Part shown: positions 22,003 to 30,784 of the stretch, one piece after another
How positions within the stretch are numbered: the first letter of the stretch is position 1
Layout of the letters: each line of letters opens with the position of its first letter
Assembly (NCBI GenBank): GCA_010093485.1
Contig: MU001498.1
Coordinates: 1,379,126 to 1,443,125, forward strand
DNA length: 64,000 nt
Reading direction: 5' to 3'
From: Karstenula rhodostoma CBS 690.94
Lineage: Eukaryota; Ascomycota; Dothideomycetes; Pleosporales; Didymosphaeriaceae
Notes under the pieces: model-generated
The model's database searches: none
What the model saw: only the letters and a program-made list of their open reading frames with translations
Told to the model about the DNA's origin: nothing
Position numbers and translations under genes: made by a program

Positions 22003-22642
22003 CTATCCACCAACCCAGTTCAAATGCTCCAGCACCAGCTTCACGCGCGCCTCGAGACTCTCCACATCCTTTGGAACCACTGTGTAGTGGATATCCCTAG
22101 CGGCAAGCAGCTCCCGGAACGCGCTATCAATATGCATCCACTCCTCCGTCCCAGCTGGCATCAACCGCGTTCCGTCGTCAGTCAATCAACTGCACCCAGC
22201 TTCACACAGCACCACAATGCCCGCCTTCATGCGCCGCTCGAGCTCTGTCCATTCCTCCAATGCGAGCATGTCGCGTGCTGCTTGCTCGCTGGCGAATAGC
22301 TGTGCATATACAATTGGATCGAGGCCAGAGCGGTCAGATATATAGCATGTAGCAGGCGAAGCAGCGTTTTCGGCGGCGAATTGCGCGTCGAGAATGTGAT
22401 TCTGTAGTTGCAGCGCGCGAGTTGGGGATGTAGTCATATCGTGGCGAGTGAAGTGCTTTTCTCGAATCACCGTGCGAGCGACCTCCTGAATGACCACCGG
22501 TTTCGAGAGAGCGGCGCTTGTAGGGGTGGTCCGACTGAGCTCTTTTTTCGAGAGCGTTGACGAGGGTTGTCTTTCCGGTAGACTGTGCGCCGATGATGTA
22601 GAGGCATCGACGTTGGTTCGCTTTTCTTTCTGGATTGGCCAT
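22003..22642 (-). pseudogene. Broken AAA-type P-loop NTPase/kinase-like gene
   Basis: The pieces match a fungal P-loop family related to the AAA_28 (NadR/Ttd14-like) domain. There is a Walker A motif, G-A-Q-S-T-G-K-T-T, then V-V-I-Q-E-V-A-R, Q-x-x-I-L-D-A-Q-F, S-D-R-S-G-L-D-P-I-V-Y, and a C-terminal D-D-G-T-R-L-M-P. Two breaks lie between them. At 22549-22554 (a run of six T on the plus strand) the frame shifts by one after V-N-A-L-E-K. At 22186-22188 an in-frame TGA sits just before L-T-D-D-G, where relatives usually have tryptophan (TGG to TGA is one change). No intron with matching phase removes either. Two independent lesions favour a pseudogene over sequencing error. ATG 22642 was chosen; the frame also opens further upstream. 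Confidence 0.7.
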
Positions 22643-22820
22643 GGAGGGGAAACATGAGGGAGCGATAAGGTATAGCGGATCAAACACCGTCGCTGTTAAG
22701 CCGTGTTTGTGTAGCAGTGCGTGTGCATGATGCATGTTACACGAATCACAAATGAGAGAGCGGTCCTTGACCCCGCATCGCTATCTCAGCTCCTCTGTGT
22801 TTGCATCTTCTGTTCTTACT

Positions 22821-23168
22821 ATGAGTAAACTGAAATTGTTCCGCGTTGTACTTCAACGTGATATCGATCCAGAGGTTACGTCCTGGGATTATTTCATGGC
22901 TAATCTTCCGCAGGCCAAGCAGACGAATGCCGCCGGATTAATCAAGTGCCTTTCTCTTTCACCCTCTGAGGCGAGTCAACAGATTGTCCTCCGGTTGGAG
23001 CAAACACCACAAAGTCGCGTTATACATAATGAGTCACTGGACAAGCTCCTCCTACTGTCTGCGTCGGGTTTCCGCCTACAATGGCCCGCAAAACTACGAG
23101 GTGGCCCAAAACGCTCGGCCACTGGCAAAGAGCATGGGGATTTCTTGACACAACTGGCATCGTACTGA
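22821..23168 (+). CDS. Possible small hypothetical protein, 115 aa
   Basis: An open frame starts at ATG 22821 (ctATGa) and continues upstream to 22734. Its first 70 residues have balanced composition (K-L-F-R-V-V-L-Q-R-D-I-D-P-E and following) and could be a small globular domain. The last 40 residues are less convincing and run towards repeat sequence. It starts about 180 bp from the start of the broken P-loop gene, divergently. No family is recognised. It may be a gene remnant. Confidence 0.3.
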   Translation: MSKLKLFRVVLQRDIDPEVTSWDYFMANLPQAKQTNAAGLIKCLSLSPSEASQQIVLRLEQTPQSRVIHNESLDKLLLLSASGFRLQWPAKLRGGPKRSATGKEHGDFLTQLASY

Positions 23169-23287
23169 ATGGGACCCAGTACCATTTCCTCGGGCATTCA
23201 ACCAACCAACTAAAGGCTGGTAGCACGATGCGATGTTGTGGGCCCGGGCTACCAGCTCCGGTGGAGGGATGAGCATGATATGGTCTA

Positions 23288-23436
23288 AATATTAGTGCGT
23301 GCGCTGCTGCCTGCCCAACAACATCATCTAGTCGGAGAAGACGCGCCGTCGCAATCGTCGCCCAAACTTCAAGCAACGCGCCGCTCCTCTACAAAGCCGG
23401 CCCCCCGGGTTACCATCCCAACAGCCTCCTGATCCT
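23288..23436 (+). repeat. Dispersed repeat, copy A
   Basis: Nearly the same sequence occurs at 61729-61884 in the same orientation. A 75-bp core (23341-23415 versus 61788-61862) has a single mismatch. A further shared block starts at ATATT..GTGCGTGCGCTGCTGCC, and another ends at AACAGCCTCCTGATCCT. The stretch between the first block and the core is diverged and of different length. No gene is seen in 23169-23616 apart from this element. Confidence 0.85.
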
Positions 23437-23616
23437 GATGAGCATGATAAGCCGACGTTGCCATGGCGGAAACATACGTCTTGGAGATCGATTCACTCTT
23501 GGTAAGTTTCGTTGGAAGGGGTGGTTACTCGCACACATGCCGATTCCGGCGGATTGTATTCCAAGACGAACTCAGCAAACACTCTGCCTTCTATTCTCTA
23601 CTCCTCCTTCTTGCCT

Positions 23617-24709
23617 CTACGCCTCCTTCTCACCCGGCAACCCAACCATCTCCAATGAATCCCTCCAAAGCCTCTCCGCCAACCCCTCATCGTACAAATA
23701 AGCCTCGTGCCCTCCCCACGCAACCGTCTTCGCCCGATCCGCCACCCAACTAACCTGCATATCCTCGAGATACAGCCCCCCGCGGCCCTCCAGCGCCGTC
23801 CCAACCGCCGCCCAAACCTGCGTCGCAGCCCCCTGGCCCGTGTTCTTGTACATCCTCTGCACCTCCCCGTCCTCGGCGTCCATGCGCTCCTGCAGCCCCG
23901 CCGCGCCCCCCTCCTGATGCCGCGATAGCGCCGTCTCGAAGATCGCGCCCGGGTGCACGCTCCACGCGTGAAGGCCCTGCGCGCTGTAGCGCCGCTCGAT
24001 TTCGTTGGCCATGAGGGCGTTTGCGGTTTTGCTCTGCCCGTAGGCTAGCCAGGGGGTGTAGACGTGCGGGTCGGCGAGGGCGTAGTTGCCCGGGTGGATG
24101 CTGGATGCGCGGTGGCCTGTGGAGCTTAGGGCGACGACGCGCGAGTGGAAGGTGGGTGTTGAGGCGGCGAGGAGGGCGGGGAGGACGAGGTGGAAGAGGA
24201 GGAAATGGGCGAGGTGGTTGGTGGCGAATTGCAGTTCGTGGCCTTGGGCGCTGCGGGCTTCGGGGCAGGCCATGACGGCTGCGTTGGTCCTGCGGGGGTG
24301 TTTAGCTTGGTAGAGTGAAGATGGGGCACTGAGTGGGATAGATGTACATCAAGACGTTCAGCTTCGGGCACTCTTTCAGGAACGATGCCGCTCCCGCGCG
24401 TACCGAGTTGAGATCTGAAAGGTCCATGACGACCACGCCTACGTCTGGGTACAAAGTGTCTTCTGCTGAAATCGCTTCGGCAACTGCGCGCCCCTTCTCA
24501 GCGGTTCGAGCGGTGATCCAGACTTTGGCGCCCGACTTGCGGAGCACTCTGGCAGACTCGGTGCCTAGGCCGGCAGTTCCGCCTGTGATCAGAATTGTCT
24601 TTCCGGTGAGCTGGCCGATGAGATTGTCGTCTTTCAGGACCTGTTCGGCAGTAGGACGCTGGTCTCCGGGCCCGTTCGGTGACATGTACAGGTGGATGTA
24701 TTTGTCCAT
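23617..24709 (-). CDS. Short-chain dehydrogenase/reductase (retinol dehydrogenase-like), 344 aa
   Basis: An NAD(P)-dependent oxidoreductase of the classical SDR type. Exons 24348-24709 and 23617-24289; the 58-nt intron (GTACAT..CGCAG, GCTAAAC branch) joins in phase 2. The cofactor motif T-G-G-T-A-G-L-G (Gly-rich, residues about 43-50) is intact, and M-D-L-S-D follows. The usual N-N-A-G is here T-N-A-A across the splice. A-L-S-S holds the active-site serine and Y-G-Q-S-K the catalytic Tyr and Lys (Y-x-x-x-K). This subgroup includes fungal WW-domain-oxidoreductase/retinol-dehydrogenase-like enzymes of unknown substrate. The N-terminal 35 residues before the Rossmann fold are usual for this subgroup. 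Confidence 0.9.
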
Positions 24710-25623
24710 AGTAATATTACAATGCTAAAGGAGTCTTTGAGGTTTTTGGTACCAAGATATGCGAGTGTAGATTCACTTTCCCAGAGGATTTGGATGCGTT
24801 ATAAGATGTTGTTCGGTTTATCTACCTTCTCAGATGCTTAAAAATACGGTCGGAAGTAGGTGTGCACTATGTCCATTGCGAGTCTTGGTTGGCAGGGATT
24901 GTAGTTCGGTGCTAGCATCTTATATCCTACGGTAGTAAGACACAGTTCAAAAGCGACCGTAAGTGGTATTTTGTGGGGGTTTAGAGTCTTTAGTCGGGGG
25001 GTTGGACGCCTTGTGTTACTTCCGAAATCTTTCGCTACACCCTCCGGTTGGCCTGTGGGGCGAGTACTCTGTTACCTCCGAAATCTTTCGCTACTCTGTT
25101 CCCTCCGAAACCTTTCGCGACTCGATCCTTTCCGAAATCTTTCGGAGCTGACATGGGGGGATCCCGGGGTCGTGGAAGACAATAGGGAGGCGCGCGTGGG
25201 TGCCCGTAGGGAGGGCGCTCGTGAGGAGGAGCGAGTGTGGGGGTGATCGGTAGGGTGAGTCACGTGTTAACCGTGGCTCCAGCTGGGAATATCGCCGTCT
25301 CAACCATCTCTTTCAGAGCTTACTTGTAAGAAGACGTAGAAATATTTACCTAAGGCCCGAATTCGTGCTAGTCTTGTAATACATCTGCGCGGCATCTGTT
25401 TGCATGTCCTTGACGGCCATGGCGATCACTTGGGGACACATCAAGACTATCTCGACGATGCGTGGAGAAAGTCTTCACCAGCTCTTGAATCGATGGACAC
25501 TCAAACTTCCAGATCGACCATGTCAAGTGAGAGAGAAGGGGCGAATCGTGTTCGAAGAAGGGCCGAGCCAACGCTCTGCCTCGCCGCACTCCACCTACGA
25601 ACCAACCCACCAGCCCTCCCACC
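24710..25623. other. Intergenic with a palindromic repeat array
   Basis: No convincing gene. It contains the CCGAAATCTTTCG repeat array (25021-25145). Weak frames at 25368-25732 lack protein-like features. Confidence 0.45.
25020..25146. repeat. Short array of palindromic TCCGAAAYCTTTCG units
   Basis: Four copies start at 25021, 25077, 25104 and 25131, with spacings of 56, 27 and 27 bp (about two units, one, one). Each core is an inverted repeat, CCGAAA-NN-TTTCG(G). The spacers are related too (CTACTCTGTTCCC, CGACTCGATCCTT). Confidence 0.8.
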
Positions 25624-26454
25624 CTACAACTTCGCCCCACCCCGCACCCCCTCCTCCACGCCCACCTCGCTCGTCATCAGAATACACGTATCCCTCAGCG
25701 CCGGCACCCGAAACTCCCGATTAACCCGCTGATAGTTCTCATCCCCCAGCATCTCCGCAAAATGCAGGATACTGGGGTAATGCGCGAGCGCGACCTCGTC
25801 CCAGCCTTCCCCATCCTCCACCCCGTCCGCCCTCGGCACGCCCTCAACATGCGTAACACCACCTACGATCTTCGCGGTCCCGCCGTGCGAAGCCCCGATG
25901 GACGACGCAAAGGCCTTGCCGTATTCGAGGTAGGATGCTTTTTTCCCGGCGCGGAAGGAGAGGAGGTTGAACATGGAGACGGCGCCTTTGGCCTCGGGGC
26001 TGCCGTTGGTGGAGAAGGTTCGGATCCAGTCTTTGAGGTCGGTCGAGAGTTCTAGGTTCTGCGCCGAGGACGCTGTGCGCGCGGGGGAGAGCGCGGCGCT
26101 GCTGGCTGCGGGCACGCTGCCTGTGTCTGGCTTCAGTAGTTTTGCGTTTTTCTGGGCGAAGTCCTGGGTTAGGCGGGACGGGACGCCGGCGGTGATGCGC
26201 CAGGTGTGCTGGATGCGTGAGGTGAGGGGGGAGGGTAGAGCGTCCGTGCCGGACAGGATGAGGAGGAAGTCCCAGTGGATGTTGCGGGCGAGGAGGTGCT
26301 CTGTGGAGAATGTCGAGGGGAGGATGATCCAGCGGATTACGCGGGATACGACTAGGGGGGAGAGGTTGGTGGATTTAAGGGCTGAGAGGAAGGATTGCTG
26401 GGGGTTGGGGGTTGTGTGGTTGAGGGCGACGAGGTGGAGGGTGCAGAGCGGCAT
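25624..26454 (-). CDS. DUF1330/EthD-like dimeric alpha-beta barrel protein, 276 aa
   Basis: An intronless frame whose C-terminal half (residues about 155-260) has the pattern of a ferredoxin-like dimeric alpha-beta barrel: V-S-M-F-N-L-L-S-F, then Y-L-E-Y-G-K-A-F at a helix, a V-G-G-V-T strand, A-L-A-H-Y-P-S-I-L-H-F with E-M-L, and a final R-D-T-C-I-L-M-T-S strand. This matches fungal proteins annotated as DUF1330 or ethyl-tert-butyl-ether-degradation-like. The N-terminal half (residues 1-100) contains H-W-D-F-L-L-I-L, suggesting a second diverged barrel repeat. Catalytic role is unknown. The next gene's last exon starts only 160 bp upstream on the same strand. Confidence 0.7.
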   Translation of the reverse strand: MPLCTLHLVALNHTTPNPQQSFLSALKSTNLSPLVVSRVIRWIILPSTFSTEHLLARNIHWDFLLILSGTDALPSPLTSRIQHTWRITAGVPSRLTQDFAQKNAKLLKPDTGSVPAASSAALSPARTASSAQNLELSTDLKDWIRTFSTNGSPEAKGAVSMFNLLSFRAGKKASYLEYGKAFASSIGASHGGTAKIVGGVTHVEGVPRADGVEDGEGWDEVALAHYPSILHFAEMLGDENYQRVNREFRVPALRDTCILMTSEVGVEEGVRGGAKL

Positions 26455-26614
26455 AGTGGAGTTCTGCTAAGCGTTGTAGCAACTCTTTTTGTATTTCGTG
26501 AACAGATTGGTATATGGATATACGTGATGGAGATGATGGATGAAATGTGGAAAGTACCATATGAAGTCAGATGGTGGTCGGGGTAAATGCCGAGGTCCAG
26601 CGCGCATACGCTAG

Positions 26615-27777
26615 TCACTCGTTCTCCATCATCTCGTCCTGCTCCATCTCGTCCCCACCCCTGTCTCTTTCCTCCTCTGTTGGCCCAACCATAGGGAAAG
26701 AGAGATGTTTCCAATCTTCAATCTACAGTTTAGTTAGCGCTGGTTCTACCGAACTGCCGCTTTCGACTCACCTCCTCGATGATGCTCTTCATCCGGTCTC
26801 TGATGCTCTCCACCGCATAGCTCCCAAGCAGCAACCGCAACGGCGGATAACTGCAATGTCCCAACTGCCACACTAGCTCTGCACTCTTGACTGCGCTGAC
26901 AGGCTGCCGATCGTTCAGCCACTGTATCATCCGCTTCGCATGGCCCGCTGGACTCGTCGCCGTGCTGTACGGCTCGCTCAGTTTCTCCTTGACAAAGAAA
27001 TGCCCGTAGCGTCTAGGTTTGGGCGGTCCATCTGGACCAGGGTTTTCACCACCCACTACGATGTCGTCTGGTTCGTCCAACCGCACATGGCCGGGTTCTA
27101 CTAACGTAGCTTTTATGTTAAAGCAGTCAATCTCGTAGAGCATGGATTCGATGAGGCCTTCGACAGCGTATTTTGTGGCACAATAGGGCCCGAGACCCGG
27201 GACACCGAGGGCACCAGCAGTGGAAGAAAAGATGAGATAGCGGCCAGAATTCTGTGCGCGGAAGTGCGGAAGGGACAGCTGGATGATGTGCAGGGTGCCG
27301 AGAAAGTTGGTGTTGAATTGGTTGCGGAGGTCGTAGTCGTCCTGGTCCTCGCATGCGCCGATGACGCCTGGGAGATTCAATGTATGGCGTGTTGGATGGA
27401 ACAAGGATACATACCGTAGCCAGTGCAACTGCCACGCGGTGATCAGCTTCATTGCAGCGGACAGGTATGGAGGAAACAAACGTACTTTGCAATCACGTCA
27501 ATATGCCCCCAGCGCTCAATGCTCTTTTTTATAACGCTGTCTACTGTCTCTCTGACCCGTACATCGCACAGCATCCCCACGCAGTCCTTCTCTTGCTCCC
27601 ACTTTTTCATTTGCCCCATGGTGCTCTCCTGGGTCCATCCGACGGCGGTGCACTTGTCACCGTGCGACAGCAACGCGCGGACGAGTGAACGGCCCATATG
27701 GCCTGTTGCGCCAAAGACCTACATTGGCGCCATCAGCGACACGCACGGGCAGCAGAAACGGCAGACACACGATCCAT
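26615..27777 (-). CDS. Short-chain dehydrogenase, about 319 aa, five exons including a 14-nt micro-exon
   Basis: An NAD(P)-binding SDR. Inferred exons: 27769-27777, 27486-27718, 27415-27428 (14 nt), 26772-27367 and 26615-26722; all phases join. The nucleotide motif G-A-T-G-H-M-G is at the N-terminus. The micro-exon supplies C-T-G-Y inside I-A-N-C-T-G-Y-G-V-I-G-A-C-E, which only reads through with both flanking introns (57 and 47 nt) removed. F-S-S-T-A-G-A and the catalytic Y-C-A-T-K follow. The last intron (49 nt, GTGAGT, CTAAC branch) leads to I-E-D-W-K-H-L-S-F-P, the usual ending of this subgroup. The 9-nt first exon (M-D-R) is the least certain; the true start could lie further upstream. 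Substrate unknown. Confidence 0.8.
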
Positions 27778-28161
27778 GATGCTTGTTTCGGGGGGTTCTG
27801 CTCGGACGGGGGTTCGCAAGTTGCAGGCAGCTTGAGGTTTGGGTGATGCGATGCAGCAGCTGGCGACAGGCTTTGGCTGGCCGTGTCGACGTCCATGGCG
27901 GGAGGAAGCCAGAATTGGGGCAGGTCGGAGGCGTTCCTGATCGAGGTGGGGATGTGGGGAGGGGAGCTTGCGGGGCCAATCGGAGCCTCGAGCTGGGGCA
28001 GCATCGCCGTCCCGCAGAGCCTCAGCCCAGACTCGAATGCTGGTGAAGGGCAAGACAGCAAGCATGGGCGCTTCGGGGTACTTTTTTCGAGCTGGAGAAT
28101 GCTGGTCGGCAGACGATGCATTCGCCCTTCACCATGGCTCGATGGACTGTCGGCGCCCGTG

Positions 28162-28623
28162 TCAGCAGAGCAGCTCTCTCCGCTGGCTGCCGAGGAGACG
28201 CATGCCTTGGACAAAGAGCTGGCTGGGGACCGTGTTCTGGCGGTTCATGAAGTTGCTGACCAGGATGAACAAGACGACGAACATGTCGAGCAGCAGCGGC
28301 GACTGCAGGAAGAAGTGGTGGCCGAGGATCAGAAAGGCCTGCACGCGATACCTGCCTCGGATGGACCGCATGACGCGCGTGGTGCTTGGGTCGGGCGCCA
28401 TGGCCGTGGTTGTTTGTGGAATCCTTGAGTTGAGCGATCTGGGTGCTGGCGAGGGTGCTGGCGAGGGTGCTGGCGAGGGTGCTGGCGAAGGTGCTGGCGA
28501 AGATGCTGGCTTTGAAGCGCTGTGGACTTGCTGGTCTTGTCCTGTGTACTTTGAACGGCGTAGGTAGGCAGACGCGTTATCGATATCGGTTGTCCCGCGT
28601 TCCGATGCGCAGCATTCTAGCAT
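28162..28623 (-). CDS. Possible small membrane protein with S-P-A-P repeats, 153 aa
   Basis: An open frame whose C-terminal 80 residues (from ATG 28401) look like a real protein: R-G-R-Y-R-V-Q-A-F-L-I-L-G-H-H-F-F, then a hydrophobic L-L-L-D-M-F-V-V-L-F-I-L-V segment likely to span a membrane, then N-F-M-N-R-Q-N-T-V-P-S-Q. The part upstream of ATG 28401 includes repeated S-P-A-P from a 12-bp minisatellite and may be leader rather than coding. It starts about 100-330 bp from Mmm1, divergently. I do not recognise the family. The opposite-strand frame through the same DNA is repetitive and less plausible. Confidence 0.4.
   Translation of the reverse strand: MLECCASERGTTDIDNASAYLRRSKYTGQDQQVHSASKPASSPAPSPAPSPAPSPAPSPAPRSLNSRIPQTTTAMAPDPSTTRVMRSIRGRYRVQAFLILGHHFFLQSPLLLDMFVVLFILVSNFMNRQNTVPSQLFVQGMRLLGSQRRELLC
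28442..28510. repeat. 12-bp minisatellite (GGTGCTGGCGAR), nearly six copies
   Basis: Units start at 28442, 28454, 28466, 28478, 28490 and 28502; the last is partial and has GATGCTGGC. Read on the minus strand it encodes repeated S-P-A-P. Confidence 0.9.
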
Positions 28624-28726
28624 GGACGCCCATTGACGACCTATTCGCGTTCAATTCCAACGCATCGCAACACAGCACAATGAAGACATAACCGCGCAGA
28701 CGGCCAATTGCCCAGCCAAGCCAAAC

Positions 28727-30206
28727 ATGGCCGAACTGCCTGCTCCCCTTCCGCAGCCCGCGTCCCAGGGCTCGACGTGCGTTCCGTCCCACCTGCCCCT
28801 CCCACTGCACCGCCCGTAGTAACAGCGCCAGCCTCTCCTTCACCCAGGGCTTCCTCCTCGGGCAGCTCTCCATTGCCCTCATCATCTTCGTCTTCATCAA
28901 GTTCTTCATCTTCGGCGAGCTCCCCTCGGCCGACGACCGCGCCCTGCACCTGTCCTCGCTCCGCCGCGCCCGCACCCTCGCCCACCAGTCGTCGCTCCAC
29001 CAGCGCACCCGCTCCAACAGCACCACCAACCCGCTCCGCCCCAAGTCGTCGCGCGCCGTCATCCGCGAAGCCGCCGGCCCAGGCGGCCCCAGCGTCGGCG
29101 CCATCCTCGCAAAGACGTACTACAACGTCAAGGGCCACCAGCCCGAGAGCCTCGACTGGTTCAACGTGCTGATTGCCCAGACCATCGCCCAGCTGCGCGC
29201 CGATGCCCGCCAGGACGGCGCCGTGCTCACGAGCCTGACCGAGGTGCTGAACACGGGGTCCAAGCCCGCCTTCCTGGGCGACATCAAAGTCACCGAGATC
29301 GCCCTGGGCGATGAGTTCCCCATCTTCAGCAACTGCCGCGTGATGCCCGCCGAGGACGGCTTCCTCTCGGGCGCCGGCAGCGGCGGCATATCTGGGACCG
29401 AGGAGGGCCGCCTGCAGGCGCGCATGGATGTCGATCTGAGCGACATCATCACGCTGGGCATCGAGACGACGCTGGTGCTCAACTGGCCGACGGACCGCGT
29501 CGCCGTGCTGCCCGTCGCCCTGGCCGTGAGCGTCGTCCGCTTCTCAGGCACCCTCGCCGTGTCCTTCATCCCGTCGTCGTCGCCCCCGTCGACGTCCGCA
29601 AACTCGCCCGCCCCGGAAGACGCAGAACCCCCAGGCTCAGCGAACGCCGCTGGAACGGGCCCCGGCGAACGCAGCACACCACGGCGGCCCACCACCTTGG
29701 CCTTCACCTTCCTCGACGACTACCGGCTCGACCTCTCGGTGCGCTCCCTCGTCGGCAGTCGCTCCCGCCTGCAGGACGTGCCCAAGATCGCCCAGCTGAT
29801 CGAGTCGCGCGTGCACGCGTGGTTCGACGAGCGCGCCGTGGAGCCGCGCTTCCAGCAGATCGTGCTGCCCTCTCTCTGGCCGCGCAAGAAGAACACGCGG
29901 GGCGGCGAGGAGGGCGACGCGGATGCGGGCCCGGACGACGAGGGCATGGATGTCACGTCGCCGACGCCAGATGCGCTGCGGGAAAGGGAGTCGTTGCCGC
30001 GGACGCTGGAGGCGCGGATAGAAGCCGAGGGCGCGAAGCTGCGGGAGGCAGAGATTCGCGCTGGCGAGCGGACTCGGGATCCCAGCGAAGGCGTGCGGTG
30101 GCGCGGGGAGCATCTGCGGGAGCAGAGCCGGCCGACGGGGCGTCTGGGCCGCGAGTGGAGCGCGCGCGACGTCTCGTCGTCGATGCCGGGGGGTATGCCT
30201 GGGTAG
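28727..30206 (+). CDS. MMM1: ERMES subunit Mmm1, 478 aa
   Basis: Mmm1 is the ER-anchored subunit of the ER-mitochondria encounter structure, which tethers the organelles and moves phospholipids with Mdm12 and Mdm34/Mdm10. Exons 28727-28776 and 28820-30206 are split by a 43-nt intron (GTGCGT..CGTAG) that restores the frame in phase 2. The first 20 residues are lumenal. F-T-Q-G-F-L-L-G-Q-L-S starts the single membrane segment (residues about 24-48), ending K-F-F-I-F-G-E. The SMP lipid-binding domain starts near G-H-Q-P-E-S-L-D-W-F-N-V-L-I-A-Q-T and continues with F-P-I-F-S-N-C-R-V, with a low-complexity insert (S/P/A-rich, about residues 255-290). The C-terminal tail (from about residue 365) is charged and disordered. 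The frame after the intron contains no ATG for 115 codons, so single-exon prediction would truncate it. Confidence 0.92.
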
Positions 30207-30784
30207 GACCACCCTACTCAGTTCGATCGAAGATAGATTTCCACCGGTGTGTGCATAGGGGGTTATCATGACATGTGTCTTCACAGCATAGCATAGCGAA
30301 CGGCGTCACTCCAGGATGAACATAAAAAAAAATGATCACTACTCTGTCTGCATTTGTATCCCACATCCCATTCCTTAACCTGCAGACAGCAATGTGTCAC
30401 GCAGTACGGTACGGTACGTACAAAGGTACTCCAACCACTTCGACTCCAACCCAAGGTATCTCAAGCCCGCCTCCACAAGCAAAGCGCCTTTCAAAACGCC
30501 ACCTCGGCGCGCCCTGGCAGTGGACGCCCTTTGATTCTATAACACTACAATTACAACGTGATTCCATTTCCATTTCCATGACTGACAAGTATCCTCCAGC
30601 GCCGACAGCGGATAACAAAACAAAAACGAGGGCGGGGTGCGCTGTTAGATGTCTATCTGGCCATGCAACAACATCCAATGCATGCATGCGCATCTAGGAC
30701 AATCTTTACAACACATGGTCGACACAGTCCCGGCGACATTCCTCGGCTCAGATAGCGACACTACTTTCCCACCAACAGCTGAGA
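30207..30784. other. Convergent 3' flanks, no gene seen
   Basis: Lies between the Mmm1 stop and the WHIM gene stop. A short TACGG repeat (30405-30420) is the only visible pattern. Confidence 0.4.

Noticed and set aside
25020..25146. CRISPR-like array of palindromic repeats
   Set aside because: The genome is eukaryotic, units are only 14 bp, spacers are related to each other and no cas genes exist.
27657..28214. 185-codon minus frame upstream of the dehydrogenase
   Set aside because: P/S-rich without order. It overlaps the proposed first intron and exon of the dehydrogenase in another frame; kept only as possible leader sequence.
28640..29140. Minus frames antisense to Mmm1
   Set aside because: Shadows of a GC-rich coding region; Mmm1 on the plus strand has clear domain evidence.
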